The notes: generated from the letters alone by a model not told the origin. Shown: positions 55,358 to 64,000, counted from the first letter of the stretch. The stretch: DNA of 64,000 nucleotides from Candidatus Electrothrix communis (GCA_030644725.1 CP130629.1:4355501-4419500); one strand, 5' to 3'. Translations and numbers: made by a program.

Positions 55358-57259
55358 CTATTGTCCTCCCTTCAATAACAAGAGATGGATGGCAGGATTG
55401 CTGGGTGGGCTTGCCCCAGACAACGCCCTAGAATGAAGATAAATCCTAGAGAAGCCATGGAAATCCTGTCCCTTAAGGTGCCCATTAGCAGACCAATCTA
55501 TATCATCAGTGTGATCATCCACTTGAAAATACAACTCTTCATACCCGATGGGGGGATTAAGATATACCGAAGGGCTATCAATCTTGAATGTCACATAATA
55601 ATCTTTACCTGCTTCAAGATTAAATTGTACAGGATCACTCAATTTCTCCGAATTAGCAGGTACAGTGATATTCGAAATCCATGCAGTACTATCAAAAGTT
55701 ACTTTCTTCCAAGTTGAATCAACCACATCACCCACGCTGGCAGCTATATCACGTTCAGCAATTGAAACTTTTCTGATAGTGTAGTCAGAGTCAGTTCTGC
55801 CTTGAAAACCTAATACTACCTCATTGGCTGATTCTGTTACACTAGATCCTTCAACGAGCAACCGAACACAATATCTCACAACAGAATCTTTCCAGTCAGG
55901 ATCATCTAGCTGCTCTGTTGCACTCCACACAATAGGGCTGATTATTGCTATTTGATCTGAACTTTTCTGCCCGCCAGTGTCTTCAACTGTGACGGTGGTG
56001 GTGACAGTTTCTCCTTTCTGCACCGTTACAGGCGATAGTTCCCAGGTTGCCCAGTTTCCAGAGATGTTGGCAGCACTTCCGCTTCCTCCTTTACTGTTAG
56101 ACCACGTAACACCTACAACCGCATCGTCATCATCTGCTGTACCAGAAATTACAATTTGCTCTTCGGCTGCTGATGTATTTAAGATATAAGTCGGTTCTGT
56201 TGTTGGGGAGGTGATTGCTACAGAGGGGTTGCCACCGGCCCCACCTCCGATGGTTATTTCAACCCCTTGGCCGTTATTGCTGACATTTCCATCTGCATCA
56301 ATGACGTAGAGATAGGCAGTGTCACCTGTGTTAAAGGAACCTGGGTTGGCAGTAATAGAAATAGAATTGTCTGCCCATTCAGTTGGGATTTGCATTTCAC
56401 GGTGGGAACTTAAAGTAAAATCAGGAGAGTTACCTAACATGATTCTTGCCTGGGTATAATCAATATACACATCATCATAATAAAACCCATCTCCAATACC
56501 CAGCGTTGTACTAAACCACGTTCCAATTGAGATATATGGCGAATTGATCATTTCCTCACCGGAAGGCCATAATCCACCGCTACTAAGCAAACTGTTTACT
56601 AGAACACCATTAGCATATATTTTCACATAATCATCATTGCTTCCTAAAACAGGCAAGGCCCACATTATTTCAATAAATGACCAATTCCCCAAGGAACTTG
56701 CTTTTGATAAGGATCCAGCGTTCACCTCTGTTCCACCAACAGCAAACTCAACAGTAGTTTGATAATTAGCAGAGTTTGAGTTTGAGTTCCAAATTAAATT
56801 CGTATTTGACGACGTTGAACCAGCTCGGAAGTATTTATTGTTATTACCTGTCGGCAAGTTACTTGGGAGGTAAAACCAGAAAGAAGTGTAATAGTGGGAC
56901 TGAGATGATGGCCTAATTTGCATTGAGTCTAAAGCCCCTTCATTTTTTTTATGGGCACAATAGCTGCTGTTAGCACGAAAAGGTGAAGAACTGATCTCCC
57001 AGGAACTACCATCTCCCCTGAACATCCAATTTGTAAAAGAAGCGGACTCAAAATCGTCCCACAGTAGTGGTAGATAGCTTTTTTCCCCTCCATTGTCAGC
57101 TCTTTGCCCAAAGCCACTACCGCTAATAACAACATTTTTTCCCTTATCAAAAGAGCTATAGTCCACTGCATCAACTCTGATATTTTCACCTGCATAAGAA
57201 TACTGACAAAAAATTAACAATATAAGGACAGAACGAGCAATTTTCATTAAAATTTTCAT
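55358..57259 (-). CDS. Large secreted multidomain beta-protein with hydrophobic C-terminal tail
   Basis: 633 residues. Signal peptide SVLILLIFCQYSYAG. An IPT/TIG-like start (KGKNVVISGSGFGQ) is followed by a concanavalin-like region, about residues 65-290 (SHYYTSFWFYLPSNLP, WSFIEIMWALPVLG, GDGFYYDDVYIDY). Next comes an Ig-like domain (PSVAITSPTTEPTYILNTSA, VVGVTWSNSKGGSGSA), then a final beta domain. The last residues are SNPAIHLLLLKGGQ, close to the tail of the protein at 31124. It is probably a cell-surface or matrix glycan-binding protein. It is transcribed opposite to its neighbours. Confidence 0.65.
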   Translation of the reverse strand: MKILMKIARSVLILLIFCQYSYAGENIRVDAVDYSSFDKGKNVVISGSGFGQRADNGGEKSYLPLLWDDFESASFTNWMFRGDGSSWEISSSPFRANSSYCAHKKNEGALDSMQIRPSSQSHYYTSFWFYLPSNLPTGNNNKYFRAGSTSSNTNLIWNSNSNSANYQTTVEFAVGGTEVNAGSLSKASSLGNWSFIEIMWALPVLGSNDDYVKIYANGVLVNSLLSSGGLWPSGEEMINSPYISIGTWFSTTLGIGDGFYYDDVYIDYTQARIMLGNSPDFTLSSHREMQIPTEWADNSISITANPGSFNTGDTAYLYVIDADGNVSNNGQGVEITIGGGAGGNPSVAITSPTTEPTYILNTSAAEEQIVISGTADDDDAVVGVTWSNSKGGSGSAANISGNWATWELSPVTVQKGETVTTTVTVEDTGGQKSSDQIAIISPIVWSATEQLDDPDWKDSVVRYCVRLLVEGSSVTESANEVVLGFQGRTDSDYTIRKVSIAERDIAASVGDVVDSTWKKVTFDSTAWISNITVPANSEKLSDPVQFNLEAGKDYYVTFKIDSPSVYLNPPIGYEELYFQVDDHTDDIDWSANGHLKGQDFHGFSRIYLHSRALSGASPPSNPAIHLLLLKGGQ

Positions 57260-57426
57260 GTTATACCTCTTTGTCTTTGTTGGACGAAGCCGCTACGCGG
57301 CAGACAAACCCCGTACATTCACCTCTGCGGTGAATATCTTGTAGCATCCTATATTATGGGCAATAATAGTATAACGGCAATGCAAGCGCACTGCCATTAT
57401 CCGATTATTACACAGAAGAGGTTACA

Positions 57427-57591
57427 ATGAACTGCAAGATGCCAAGCGATCCACAATTCAATTTGCTTTATCAAAAACATATCAAGCATCTGAAACTTAA
57501 CGGCTTACAACCAAAGACCATTGATGCGTATTCAAGGGCGATCAGACGAATCGGCAATTATTTGAGTGTACCCTTTCTGTATGAGAGCTAA
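57427..57591 (+). pseudogene. Tyrosine recombinase N-terminal fragment
   Basis: 54 codons: MNCKMPSDPQFNLLYQKHIK, then HLKLNGLQPKTIDAYSRAIR and RIGNYLS. This is the SAM-like core-binding start of a tyrosine integrase. It ends abruptly where the ISKra4-type remnant begins (about 57570), and no catalytic domain follows. A small GCCGC-TAC-GCGGC hairpin lies upstream at about 57288-57300. Confidence 0.65.
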
Positions 57592-57592
57592 C

Positions 57593-57966
57593 TCATATCA
57601 CTTTCTTTTTCAGGTAATCATCTGCATGCCCCTGGCCAATAACTTCATAATTATAAAGCCTTTCATGCTCTTTCTTCCTTTTAAAGTACCAATACTCGCC
57701 CCAATCGTTGCTTGTATATATTGATCTTAGCAACAGCATGAACTCTGCACCATCGAGAGACCATCGACGGCCCGCTCCTTCCATTCTATTTTTCACTGTA
57801 TGACCACATGTTGACTCTACGATTCCACTTCCAATCGGATAACCTTGCAATAAATACTCATCGTATTTCATCCATTGTTTGTGGTTCTCCATGTATCGTA
57901 TGACAGATTGAAGGGTTTCTTGTTTCTTTTCTGATAACTGAGACTCGCGTTTTGTCATTACCTGTT
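57593..57966 (-). pseudogene. ISKra4-type transposase C-terminal remnant
   Basis: Minus-strand frame with QGYPIGSGIVESTCGHTVKN, RMEGAGRRWSLDGAEFMLLL and KEHERLYNYEV, the standard ISKra4-family C-terminus. Its 5' part was cut off at 57966 by the IS1595-type copy; the open frame only appears to continue into that element. The right junction (AACAGGTA in its own orientation) directly abuts the IS end. Confidence 0.75.
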
Positions 57967-58997
57967 GGCTCATGTTGGGTTTTAGGGTCTTATTTGACAA
58001 GCAAGTGAAGCAAGGAATGAAGCAAAGCTTTGCCACGCTTGCGGGCATTATGAATAAATTCGAAAAAGCCAAGATATAACGGAAGCTTTTCTTGTGAGAT
58101 ACCCCGATGCGGTCGAAGCCAGCTTCGCAACAGAGACCAGAATCCTTCCATTGTATTCACATGAACTTCATGGAATCCGTCTCCGTCATCATCTCTTGCA
58201 TATTCGCCTTTTCCATGGTTCACGCTCTCGTGCTTGTATCCCCAGTCGTTCAGTCGATGATAGATTACATATTCATCGGTATAGACCAATGTTCCCGGCA
58301 GAACAGAGTGTTTTATCAGCGGCTCAATGGTTTTTTGACGAACATTGGGAAGCATCTGGATTATAACGTCCCCATTTCGTTGAATCATTCCGAAGATCGG
58401 CGGCTTTTCCTTTTCCAAGGTTCCGCGTCCGCGTGCTCCCTTCAACCTGTTTCTGCGCCCTTCTCTGTCTTTTTCAGTCACTGCTTCCGGGTTGCCTTTG
58501 TGGCCGGCGACAACATAGACTTCATCAAATTCGACGGTGCCCTGAAGAATTACGTCCGGTTTTTTTTTCACACCCTCACGAAGTTGGGTAACCATTTGTT
58601 GAACGTCACTACGGTTCCAATCCAGCTCTTTGGCTATCTGGCCGTTCGACAAGTTCAGGCCCATGAAATAGAGACACAATATCCAAACCTTGATGGATTG
58701 GTGATGCCCGGAAAAAATTGTACCGGTCAAGTCATCAAAGCGTTTCGGACAATTTTTACATTCATAGCGTTGTTTTGCAGGCTCTTTGTCGTCAAATCCC
58801 CTTTTGATGACTCGCTCAGAACAGCAAAAAGGACATTTTACTCCATCGGGCCAACGTAATCCGCGAACAGTCTCATAACATTGGGTATGATCGATCAAAT
58901 TTTTTATATTTACCTGCATCTGGCGGCCTCTTATTATGGATGAGAAATGTTATCTTCTTCCTTTACCATATCAAGACCCCAAAACCCAACATGAGCC
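57967..58997 (-). mobile_element. IS1595-type insertion sequence, copy 2 (1031 bp)
   Basis: Same inverted-repeat ends as copy 1, in reverse orientation. The right flank on the plus strand is ACACGAAT, the exact reverse complement of the ATTCGTGT that follows copy 1. The left flank is TACCTGTT. It lies inside an ISKra4-type remnant on that side. Confidence 0.9.
57990..58919 (-). CDS. IS1595-type transposase, intact
   Basis: 309 residues. An N-terminal zinc ribbon (CPFCCSERVIKRG ... YECKNCPKRF) recognises DNA, then a helix-turn-helix (LSNGQIAKELDWNRSDVQQM). The ISXO2-like DDE domain carries VEFDEVYVVAGHKGNP, LVYTDEYVIYHRLND and VNTMEGFWSLLRSWLRPHRG. It differs from copy 1 at only a few positions (for example DW versus DL before NRSDV), so the two copies are recent. 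It could supply transposase for both. Confidence 0.92.
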   Translation of the reverse strand: MQVNIKNLIDHTQCYETVRGLRWPDGVKCPFCCSERVIKRGFDDKEPAKQRYECKNCPKRFDDLTGTIFSGHHQSIKVWILCLYFMGLNLSNGQIAKELDWNRSDVQQMVTQLREGVKKKPDVILQGTVEFDEVYVVAGHKGNPEAVTEKDREGRRNRLKGARGRGTLEKEKPPIFGMIQRNGDVIIQMLPNVRQKTIEPLIKHSVLPGTLVYTDEYVIYHRLNDWGYKHESVNHGKGEYARDDDGDGFHEVHVNTMEGFWSLLRSWLRPHRGISQEKLPLYLGFFEFIHNARKRGKALLHSLLHLLVK

Positions 58998-59105
58998 ACA
59001 CGAATAACACAATAGGAAATCGGAAACGCCTTCGCATTCACCGCACCATGATTGATCAAATGTCAATTACCAGTGAGTGCAACCCTGAAAAATTCCGGTA
59101 AGCAT

Positions 59106-60476
59106 TTACATGCTGCCTTTTCTAAAGAGTACGACCTTGATGGTTTCAAGCACAATTGTCAGATCAAGTACAAGGGACATGTTGTTGATATAATACAAAT
59201 CATAACGTAATTTTTCGATAGAATCCCCAATGTTCGAGCCATAGCGAAACATTACTTGAGCCCAGCCGGTAATCCCAGGCTTTACCGCATGGCGCTCATT
59301 ATAAAATCTTGTTATTTCATTTATTTGCCGTACAAAAGAAGGGCGTTCCGGCCGAGGTCCTATAAAGCTCATATCACCTTTGAGAACATTTATCAGTTGC
59401 GGAAGTTCATCAATTCTCGTCTTTCTCATGAATGCACCAAATGAAAATATTCTATCATCATCAATAGATGAATTCATAATAGGACCTGTATCCTTTTCAG
59501 CATCCACATTCATGGAACGAAACTTATAGATGGTAAAAGTGGCTCCATGCAGCCCCACCCTCTCCTGCATATAAAGAGAGGGGCCAGGGGATGCGCATTT
59601 AATAACTAGAATAATCGGTAGAATAAATGGAGAAACAATAACCAGCAATAAACTGGCTGCAATAATATCTAAAAACCGCTTAACACTCCGAAGCAAAGGA
59701 GTTATAAGAAAACCATTACTGTGAACGAGCCAGCTGGGGTTAATATCCTCAATCGGAATTTTCCCCGTCATCATCTCGCAGAATGAAGGGTACTCAATAA
59801 TTCTTATGCCGTTAAGCTTGCAGGAAATCAGTTGATCCATAAATGGATTCCCTCTTTTTTCGGTCAAAGCAAGAACAATAGAGTCAGCCTTTTGGGGAGC
59901 CTTATCCAGCCTTGCTGTTGCTATTTTCACGATATCTTCGATTTCGCCAATAATCTTATCTTTCGAAATAGTGACGTAGTCTTTAGGGGTACCTATAAAA
60001 CCTAGCAGAGAGTAATGATCAGAGTCTGCCTGTATCATTCTGGCTACTTTTTCGGCGATGGGGCCGGTGCCAAGAACAATGATTTTCTGTTTTAACAGGA
60101 CAGATTTGTACAGCTTATGAACTAGGCAGTGCCACCAGGTTTGCGTGAAAAAGAATAATATCAGGCAGTTATAAGGTAGGCTGGTGTGTTCTTCAGCTTT
60201 AACTACGGAACAGATCATGTATAAAGACACAGATATGAGGATAAGAAAAACAGAATAGCATAGAGCTTTAAGATGGGTGGCAGTTTGATATCGTCCAAAC
60301 ATATACGTTATCATCAGGAGTGCAGCTACAATGAGGACCAGCCCCCCTGATGTACATAATGGGTATGGCAAAAAATTATGTGCAAACAAAAAGATGCCAA
60401 GAGCAATGAGGACATCTCCGCTCATGAGAACAATCTGGCATCGAATCAAATTTCCTTTAGTTAATAGACGTAACAT
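59106..60476 (-). CDS. Undecaprenyl-phosphate sugar phosphotransferase (WcaJ-type)
   Basis: 456 residues from ATG 60476, chosen because AAGGA lies seven bases upstream; a GTG five codons earlier is possible. Four N-terminal helices, a CoA-binding-like Rossmann segment (KIIVLGTGPIAEKVARMIQA), then a helix and the catalytic bacterial sugar transferase domain: KRFLDIIAASLLLVIVSPFI, YKFRSMNVDAE, RKTRIDELPQLINVLKGDMS, GPRPERPSFV and PGITGWAQV. It starts repeat-unit synthesis by putting a sugar-1-phosphate on undecaprenyl phosphate. It is the only such enzyme in the window. Confidence 0.92.
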   Translation of the reverse strand: MLRLLTKGNLIRCQIVLMSGDVLIALGIFLFAHNFLPYPLCTSGGLVLIVAALLMITYMFGRYQTATHLKALCYSVFLILISVSLYMICSVVKAEEHTSLPYNCLILFFFTQTWWHCLVHKLYKSVLLKQKIIVLGTGPIAEKVARMIQADSDHYSLLGFIGTPKDYVTISKDKIIGEIEDIVKIATARLDKAPQKADSIVLALTEKRGNPFMDQLISCKLNGIRIIEYPSFCEMMTGKIPIEDINPSWLVHSNGFLITPLLRSVKRFLDIIAASLLLVIVSPFILPIILVIKCASPGPSLYMQERVGLHGATFTIYKFRSMNVDAEKDTGPIMNSSIDDDRIFSFGAFMRKTRIDELPQLINVLKGDMSFIGPRPERPSFVRQINEITRFYNERHAVKPGITGWAQVMFRYGSNIGDSIEKLRYDLYYINNMSLVLDLTIVLETIKVVLFRKGSM

Positions 60477-60608
60477 TTGGTAGTCCTTCACAAATAATAG
60501 TGATCAAAAACAACCATAATACAAAAGATGGTACTGGGCTCCGAATTCGGCAAAAGTCCCGCTATGAACCGTTTGCGACGGTCTGCGCAATTGCCTGATT
60601 TTGCAGCC

Positions 60609-60869
60609 TTATCCCGCCTTAAGTTGGTAGTCGTGCATGGTAACTTCTGTCTCGCTCCATTCTTCATCAATCCGGTGCACGTTCATTGTTCGGTCACTGT
60701 TGTAGATCGTGTAAACAGAGAGAATGGCAGAAGTAATTGTGGCTCCTACCGGAATTTCATCCTGGGCTACAGCCACTCGTGTCAAGACACCTGCTGCGTT
60801 AAGCACCAATGATAATATGCATGAGGCGAGCAATAGTATCATTGTTTTTAATTTTTTTTCCATTTCCAT
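60609..60869 (-). pseudogene. Truncated DNRLRE-type secreted protein
   Basis: About 86 codons. A signal peptide (LKTMILLLASCILSLVLNA) is followed by IPVGATITSAILSVYTIYNS and VHRIDEEWSETEVTMHDY. This resembles the first strands of a DNRLRE beta-domain, normally about 160 residues. The frame ends soon after at QLKAG, so the rest is missing. It may be a short secreted peptide, but a broken gene is more likely. Confidence 0.55.
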
Positions 60870-60893
60870 CCACCCTTTTTTTATATGAAACAT

Positions 60894-61347
60894 CGTTGTA
60901 GGGCCGGCTTGGGTAGTTTTATTGCTTCCGACCTTTTTTGAGCGTGGTCAACATGCCCTCTACTTATGCCTGTTGTTATCGATAATTATTATCCGAAATG
61001 ATTGATTTTATTCTAGAATAGAACAATAATTTTAAAAGTCAAGGAAATAGTTTAGTTTTTTGTATTTTTCAATATAATCTCTCTTGGTCTTGCGGAAAGG
61101 AAAAATTACTATCATTGCTTAATCTTTTGTTTTAACATTTGTATATTAGTTTTTTAGTGACAGGAAAAATAGTTTTTGCGGTAAAAAATAAAAGTCAGTA
61201 CAAGATATTGTGCCTCTGTTGTGGCGGTACATGATTGGCTTTGAAATTCAATAGGGAAAGAATGGGGGCAGATCGGGGCCTGGTTGGTAAATATTGAGAG
61301 GATACGTCTTGTTGGGATAAAAAATTTTCGGGCGCGGAAGAGTCTGG
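60894..61347. other. Long intergenic stretch, nothing recognised
   Basis: An AT-rich gap of about 450 bp between the truncated secreted-protein gene and the YkgJ-type gene. No coding frame with plausible composition and no clear hairpin terminator were found. It may contain the upstream region of the minus-strand set at 60.9 kb and the 3' end of the YkgJ-type transcript. Confidence 0.4.
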
Positions 61348-61734
61348 TCAGAGTAAGGAAACACCTGGGCAGGCCAGAAGAAGGCTGTCATTGTCCTCTT
61401 TAAATTCCTCCCAAAAAGGAAAGGTCCTGCATTGCTCAGGGCGATAATTATAGATCGTGCAGCGATGGTCAATAGGATCGAGAAAACAGCAGAGATGCTC
61501 GTTGTTCATAATTCGTTCTTTAAGAGATAACTGCCCATTGACCTGCCGAACGTGTTGTTGGGCAAAGGTGTCCGGCGACATTCCTCTTGCATCAGCCATT
61601 CCTTGCAGTTCCTCCATGCTCAGCCAAATATACCCTTGACGGCCTCGGCAGCATTTTCCTCCGCATGTTGTACAGGCATCGCTCTTGAAAAAATAGGGAA
61701 AGTCATTATGGTAATGGAGATTCTTGCGGGTCAT
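61348..61734 (-). CDS. YkgJ-family cysteine-cluster protein
   Basis: 128 residues with the zinc/iron-sulfur-type Cys pattern CTTCGGKCCRG at the N-terminus, LCCFLDPIDHRCTIYNYRPEQCRTFPFW in the second half and a final ACPG. The arrangement is that of the YkgJ (CxxCxxCC) family. These small cytoplasmic proteins probably bind a metal or cluster; the function is not established. The start at 61734 is the first ATG in frame. Confidence 0.88.
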   Translation of the reverse strand: MTRKNLHYHNDFPYFFKSDACTTCGGKCCRGRQGYIWLSMEELQGMADARGMSPDTFAQQHVRQVNGQLSLKERIMNNEHLCCFLDPIDHRCTIYNYRPEQCRTFPFWEEFKEDNDSLLLACPGVSLL

Positions 61735-62005
61735 AGAAGATGATGTCCGGTTTCGGCCCCGGCGGTATTTTTATCGGCAAGCACGGGAAGTCTGGTTACG
61801 CGGTACTGATAGAGTTACTGGGAAAGAAGGTTTGAAAGAATTATCTGAAAACAATAACACGGATGAAAAAATACTGTCAATGACTTCTGCTGAGTGGTAG
61901 ATATAAAAGATTATCTTGTAAGTGAGGGAGCCCTGCTAAAATAAAATCATATTGTATGTAATAGGAATAACCGGCTCATGTACGTTAATTATGGAGTTTG
62001 TACCA

Positions 62006-64000
62006 ATGTCTCTGATGCCAACCTTTGCTGATTCTCTTTGGCTGCTGATCGGCGTAATTACCTGCCTCGCAGTCCTGCTGTTCATTCTTCTTAATAGCCT
62101 GCGCAGAAAAAAGGAGCTGGAAAAATTTGCTGCTCCAAAACTCTTAACCGGATTGACCGGTAATGTATCGAGTTCTCGGAGGCATCTGAAAAACATTCTC
62201 TTTGTTCTGGGAATAGCTTTTCTTTTTCTTGCCTTGGCCAGACCTCAATACGGTGAGCGCTGGATTGAAGTCCGGCGTAAGGGGATTGATATCCTTATCG
62301 GGGTGGATGTGTCTAAGTCCATGCTTGTTCAGGATATCAAACCGAGCCGATTAGGACGGGCAAAATTAGCTATCCGGGATTTTACGGCTCAATTGGAAGG
62401 CGACCGGGTGGGCTTGCTGCCTTTCGCCGGAACAGCTTTCCTCATGTGCCCGCTGACCACGGATTATGAGGCCTTTAACGCCTCTCTTGACACTTTGGAT
62501 GTGAGCAGTATTCCCAAAGGGGGAACAGATATTGGCATGGCGATCAAGCAGGGGGGCGAAGTCTTGTCCAATGAGGCCAATCATAAGATTTTTGTTTTGG
62601 TCACCGATGGTGAAGACCTGAGTGAAGATGCTTTGAAAGCCGCCGAGGAAGCCAAAGAGCAGAATATGACCGTATACACCATCGGAGTTGGGACACCTCA
62701 AGGCGAGTTGATACCGATGTTGGAAGGGCAGGTCGGTCGATTTATAAAAGATAAGCAGGGGAAATTTATTACCTCCAAATTGGATGAACAAACCCTCACC
62801 ACAGTTGCCGAGATCACTGGTGGTCTGTATGTCCCGCTGGGCACTATGGGGCAGGGCTTTGATACTATCTATGAACGAAAATTGGCCTTGGTTCCCCCAG
62901 AGGAGCACGGGCAGCGGAGGCGGAAGATTCCCATAGAACGTTTTCCCTGGCCGCTGGGAGTTGCAGTGCTCCTGCTGAGTTTAGATTTTCTCTTCACCGG
63001 GCGGCGGAGTGGTTGGGCCTTACGGCGGCCTTTTGTCAAAACCGCAGGTAGACGAAAGAAGCGAGCTGTCTTATCAGTATTCGTGCTGGTAATCGGTGCA
63101 GTTGCCGGGTTCGTCCAGCCGCAGGCTCGGGCCTCTGAAGGAGAAGAGCTTTTCAAAGCCGGTGATTATGCCGGGGCAGAGGCTTATTATCATAAGGCCC
63201 TGGAAGAGGATAATGCCAGTGCTACCCTGCATTTTAATTTGGGGGGCAGCCTGTATCGTCAGCAAAAATATGACAAGGCCGCAGCCGCCTTTACTCAGGC
63301 CTTGGGCACGGATGATCTTTCCCTTCAGGCTCGGAGTTATTATAATCGTGGAAACAGTCAGTTCTTTCTGGGCGCCTCAGCTGCTGCAAAAGATAAGGAG
63401 CAGGCTCAGAAGCAGTGGAGCGCTGCCGAGAAATCCTTTGAAGCTGCCTTGAAGCTGGATCCGGAGGACAAGGCGGCTGGTCATAACCTGGAGATGGTTA
63501 AAAAGAAGCTGAAGCAACTGAAAGAAGAGATGCAACAATCCGAGAAGCAGTGCAATAATCCTCAAGACGGAAAAGACGGCGAGCAAAAAAAGGACGGGGA
63601 GCAGGATAAGCAGGGCAAACAGAACGAAAAGCAGCAGGAGCAGAAGCAGGACGGAGAAAAACAGCAACCTTCGCATCAGCAGGAAGGGCAGGAAAAAGAA
63701 CAAGATAAAAAGGATCAGCAGGGGCAACAAGAAAAACAGGAAGACCAGAGCGGCTCAGCAGAAGAAAAAGAATCCGGTGCTGATCAGGAGCAAGCAAAGG
63801 ACAAGGCTGTGCCGGAACCGGAGAAGAAAGAGGAAGCGCCCACAGCGGAAGATATTCAGAAAGCAGCAGCTGCCCAAGAAGAACCGCAGGACAAGGAAGA
63901 GGAACAGCAGATGAGTGCTGAGGATATGGAGCGGAGAATGATGGGTAAAATGACCGAGCAAGAGGCGAAAAATCTGCTCAACAGTCTGAAAGGGGAACAG
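62006..64000 (+). CDS. Bat-like vWA/TPR membrane protein, 3' end cut by window edge
   Basis: At least 665 codons from ATG 62006 (GGAG eight bases upstream; ATG 61991 is in frame too). A first helix (LWLLIGVITCLAVLLFILL) and a second (NILFVLGIAFLFLALA) precede a von Willebrand A domain with the metal site DVSKSM, GGTDIG and TDGED. After a third helix and another signal-like helix (VLSVFVLVIGAVAGFV) come TPR repeats (EELFKAGDYAGAEAYYHKAL, HFNLGGSLYRQQKYDKAAAA). A very long Gln/Lys/Glu/Asp-rich tail runs to the window end. This is a BatB plus BatC arrangement in one chain. The role is probably envelope stress or aerotolerance-like, as suggested for Bat proteins. Confidence 0.85.
   Translation, partial: MSLMPTFADSLWLLIGVITCLAVLLFILLNSLRRKKELEKFAAPKLLTGLTGNVSSSRRHLKNILFVLGIAFLFLALARPQYGERWIEVRRKGIDILIGVDVSKSMLVQDIKPSRLGRAKLAIRDFTAQLEGDRVGLLPFAGTAFLMCPLTTDYEAFNASLDTLDVSSIPKGGTDIGMAIKQGGEVLSNEANHKIFVLVTDGEDLSEDALKAAEEAKEQNMTVYTIGVGTPQGELIPMLEGQVGRFIKDKQGKFITSKLDEQTLTTVAEITGGLYVPLGTMGQGFDTIYERKLALVPPEEHGQRRRKIPIERFPWPLGVAVLLLSLDFLFTGRRSGWALRRPFVKTAGRRKKRAVLSVFVLVIGAVAGFVQPQARASEGEELFKAGDYAGAEAYYHKALEEDNASATLHFNLGGSLYRQQKYDKAAAAFTQALGTDDLSLQARSYYNRGNSQFFLGASAAAKDKEQAQKQWSAAEKSFEAALKLDPEDKAAGHNLEMVKKKLKQLKEEMQQSEKQCNNPQDGKDGEQKKDGEQDKQGKQNEKQQEQKQDGEKQQPSHQQEGQEKEQDKKDQQGQQEKQEDQSGSAEEKESGADQEQAKDKAVPEPEKKEEAPTAEDIQKAAAAQEEPQDKEEEQQMSAEDMERRMMGKMTEQEAKNLLNSLKGEQ

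Noticed and set aside
58107-58859. Long plus-strand frame of 250 codons inside IS1595 copy 2
   Set aside because: It is exactly antisense to the intact transposase gene and recurs antisense to copy 1; no family features.
49805-58997. Composite transposon carrying the Wzz region as cargo
   Set aside because: The outer flanks (AATCGTAA and ACACGAAT) do not form a target duplication, while an inner and an outer flank match in inverse sense. Inversion explains this better than one composite insertion.
61740-61835. Small plus-strand frame between the YkgJ-type and Bat-like genes
   Set aside because: About 32 codons (MMSGFGPGGIFIGKHGK...), no ribosome site or homology recognised; too weak to call.
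1-64000. CRISPR arrays, rRNA, tRNA, riboswitches, exosortase genes
   Set aside because: Looked for on both strands by eye; no regularly spaced repeats, no rRNA or tRNA-like stretches, no recognisable riboswitch core and no exosortase motif were found. Covariance and HMM searches would be decisive.

Overview
The window looks like a chromosomal segment of a Gram-negative bacterium dominated by cell-surface polysaccharide genes. Outer-membrane barrels, lipoprotein signals, a Wza-type SLBB exporter, MltA and a single-chain PurL all point to a diderm. The IS mix, the 101-bp palindromic repeats and the sulfate-reducer-like protein flavour suggest Desulfobacterota, possibly Desulfobulbales. That placement is inference, because no rRNA or tRNA gene is visible. 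Housekeeping genes sit at both edges: purL at 1-3579 on the minus strand and a vWA/TPR Bat-like gene from 62006 to the end. They appear richer in G+C than the interior, which is AT-rich, most strongly at about 46-50 kb.

Region A (3.7-18.8 kb) is a plus-strand gene set. It encodes an LtaS/OpgB-like membrane phosphotransferase, an outer-membrane barrel, an acyltransferase-3 protein, a cellulose-synthase-like GT2, three DUF3131 proteins and a secreted pentapeptide-repeat protein. An IS66-type transposase gene is inserted in it. It is bracketed by partner-switching regulators: a receiver/HATPase/cNMP-binding fusion and a STAS protein, plus a STAS remnant. The parts resemble those of osmoregulated periplasmic glucan synthesis, but in an unfamiliar combination. 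This is the best candidate here for an undescribed glycan system.

Region B (19-25.2 kb) holds mltA, a secreted clan-A-like glycosidase, an IS630-type remnant, a VanZ-like/jelly-roll fusion and a multi-SLBB exporter.

Region C (25.4-49.7 kb, all plus strand) is a Wzx/Wzy-type exopolysaccharide locus. It starts with an asparagine synthase, ACP, acyl-AMP ligase, N-acetyl-sugar amidotransferase and deacetylase module. Then come two secreted hydrolase-like proteins, six glycosyltransferases, acetyltransferases, a CapK-like ligase, a flippase and an O-antigen ligase/polymerase. IS-like genes and fragments break it up.

Region D (49.8-59 kb) is bounded by two nearly identical IS1595-type elements in opposite orientation. 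Between them lie a PilZ protein, a CpsD-like ATPase with a broken P-loop, a Wzz protein, an outer-membrane barrel, a large secreted protein and two recombinase/transposase fragments. The 8-bp sequences beside the two IS copies show that this 7.1-kb block was probably inverted by recombination between them. Turning it back places PilZ, CpsD, Wzz and the barrel directly downstream of, and co-directional with, the WcaJ-type initiating transferase at 59.1-60.5 kb.

Several genes are broken. Four of the frameshifts are each repaired by adding a single base to a short A or T run, so either sequencing error or real decay must be considered. No CRISPR array, rRNA or tRNA was seen.
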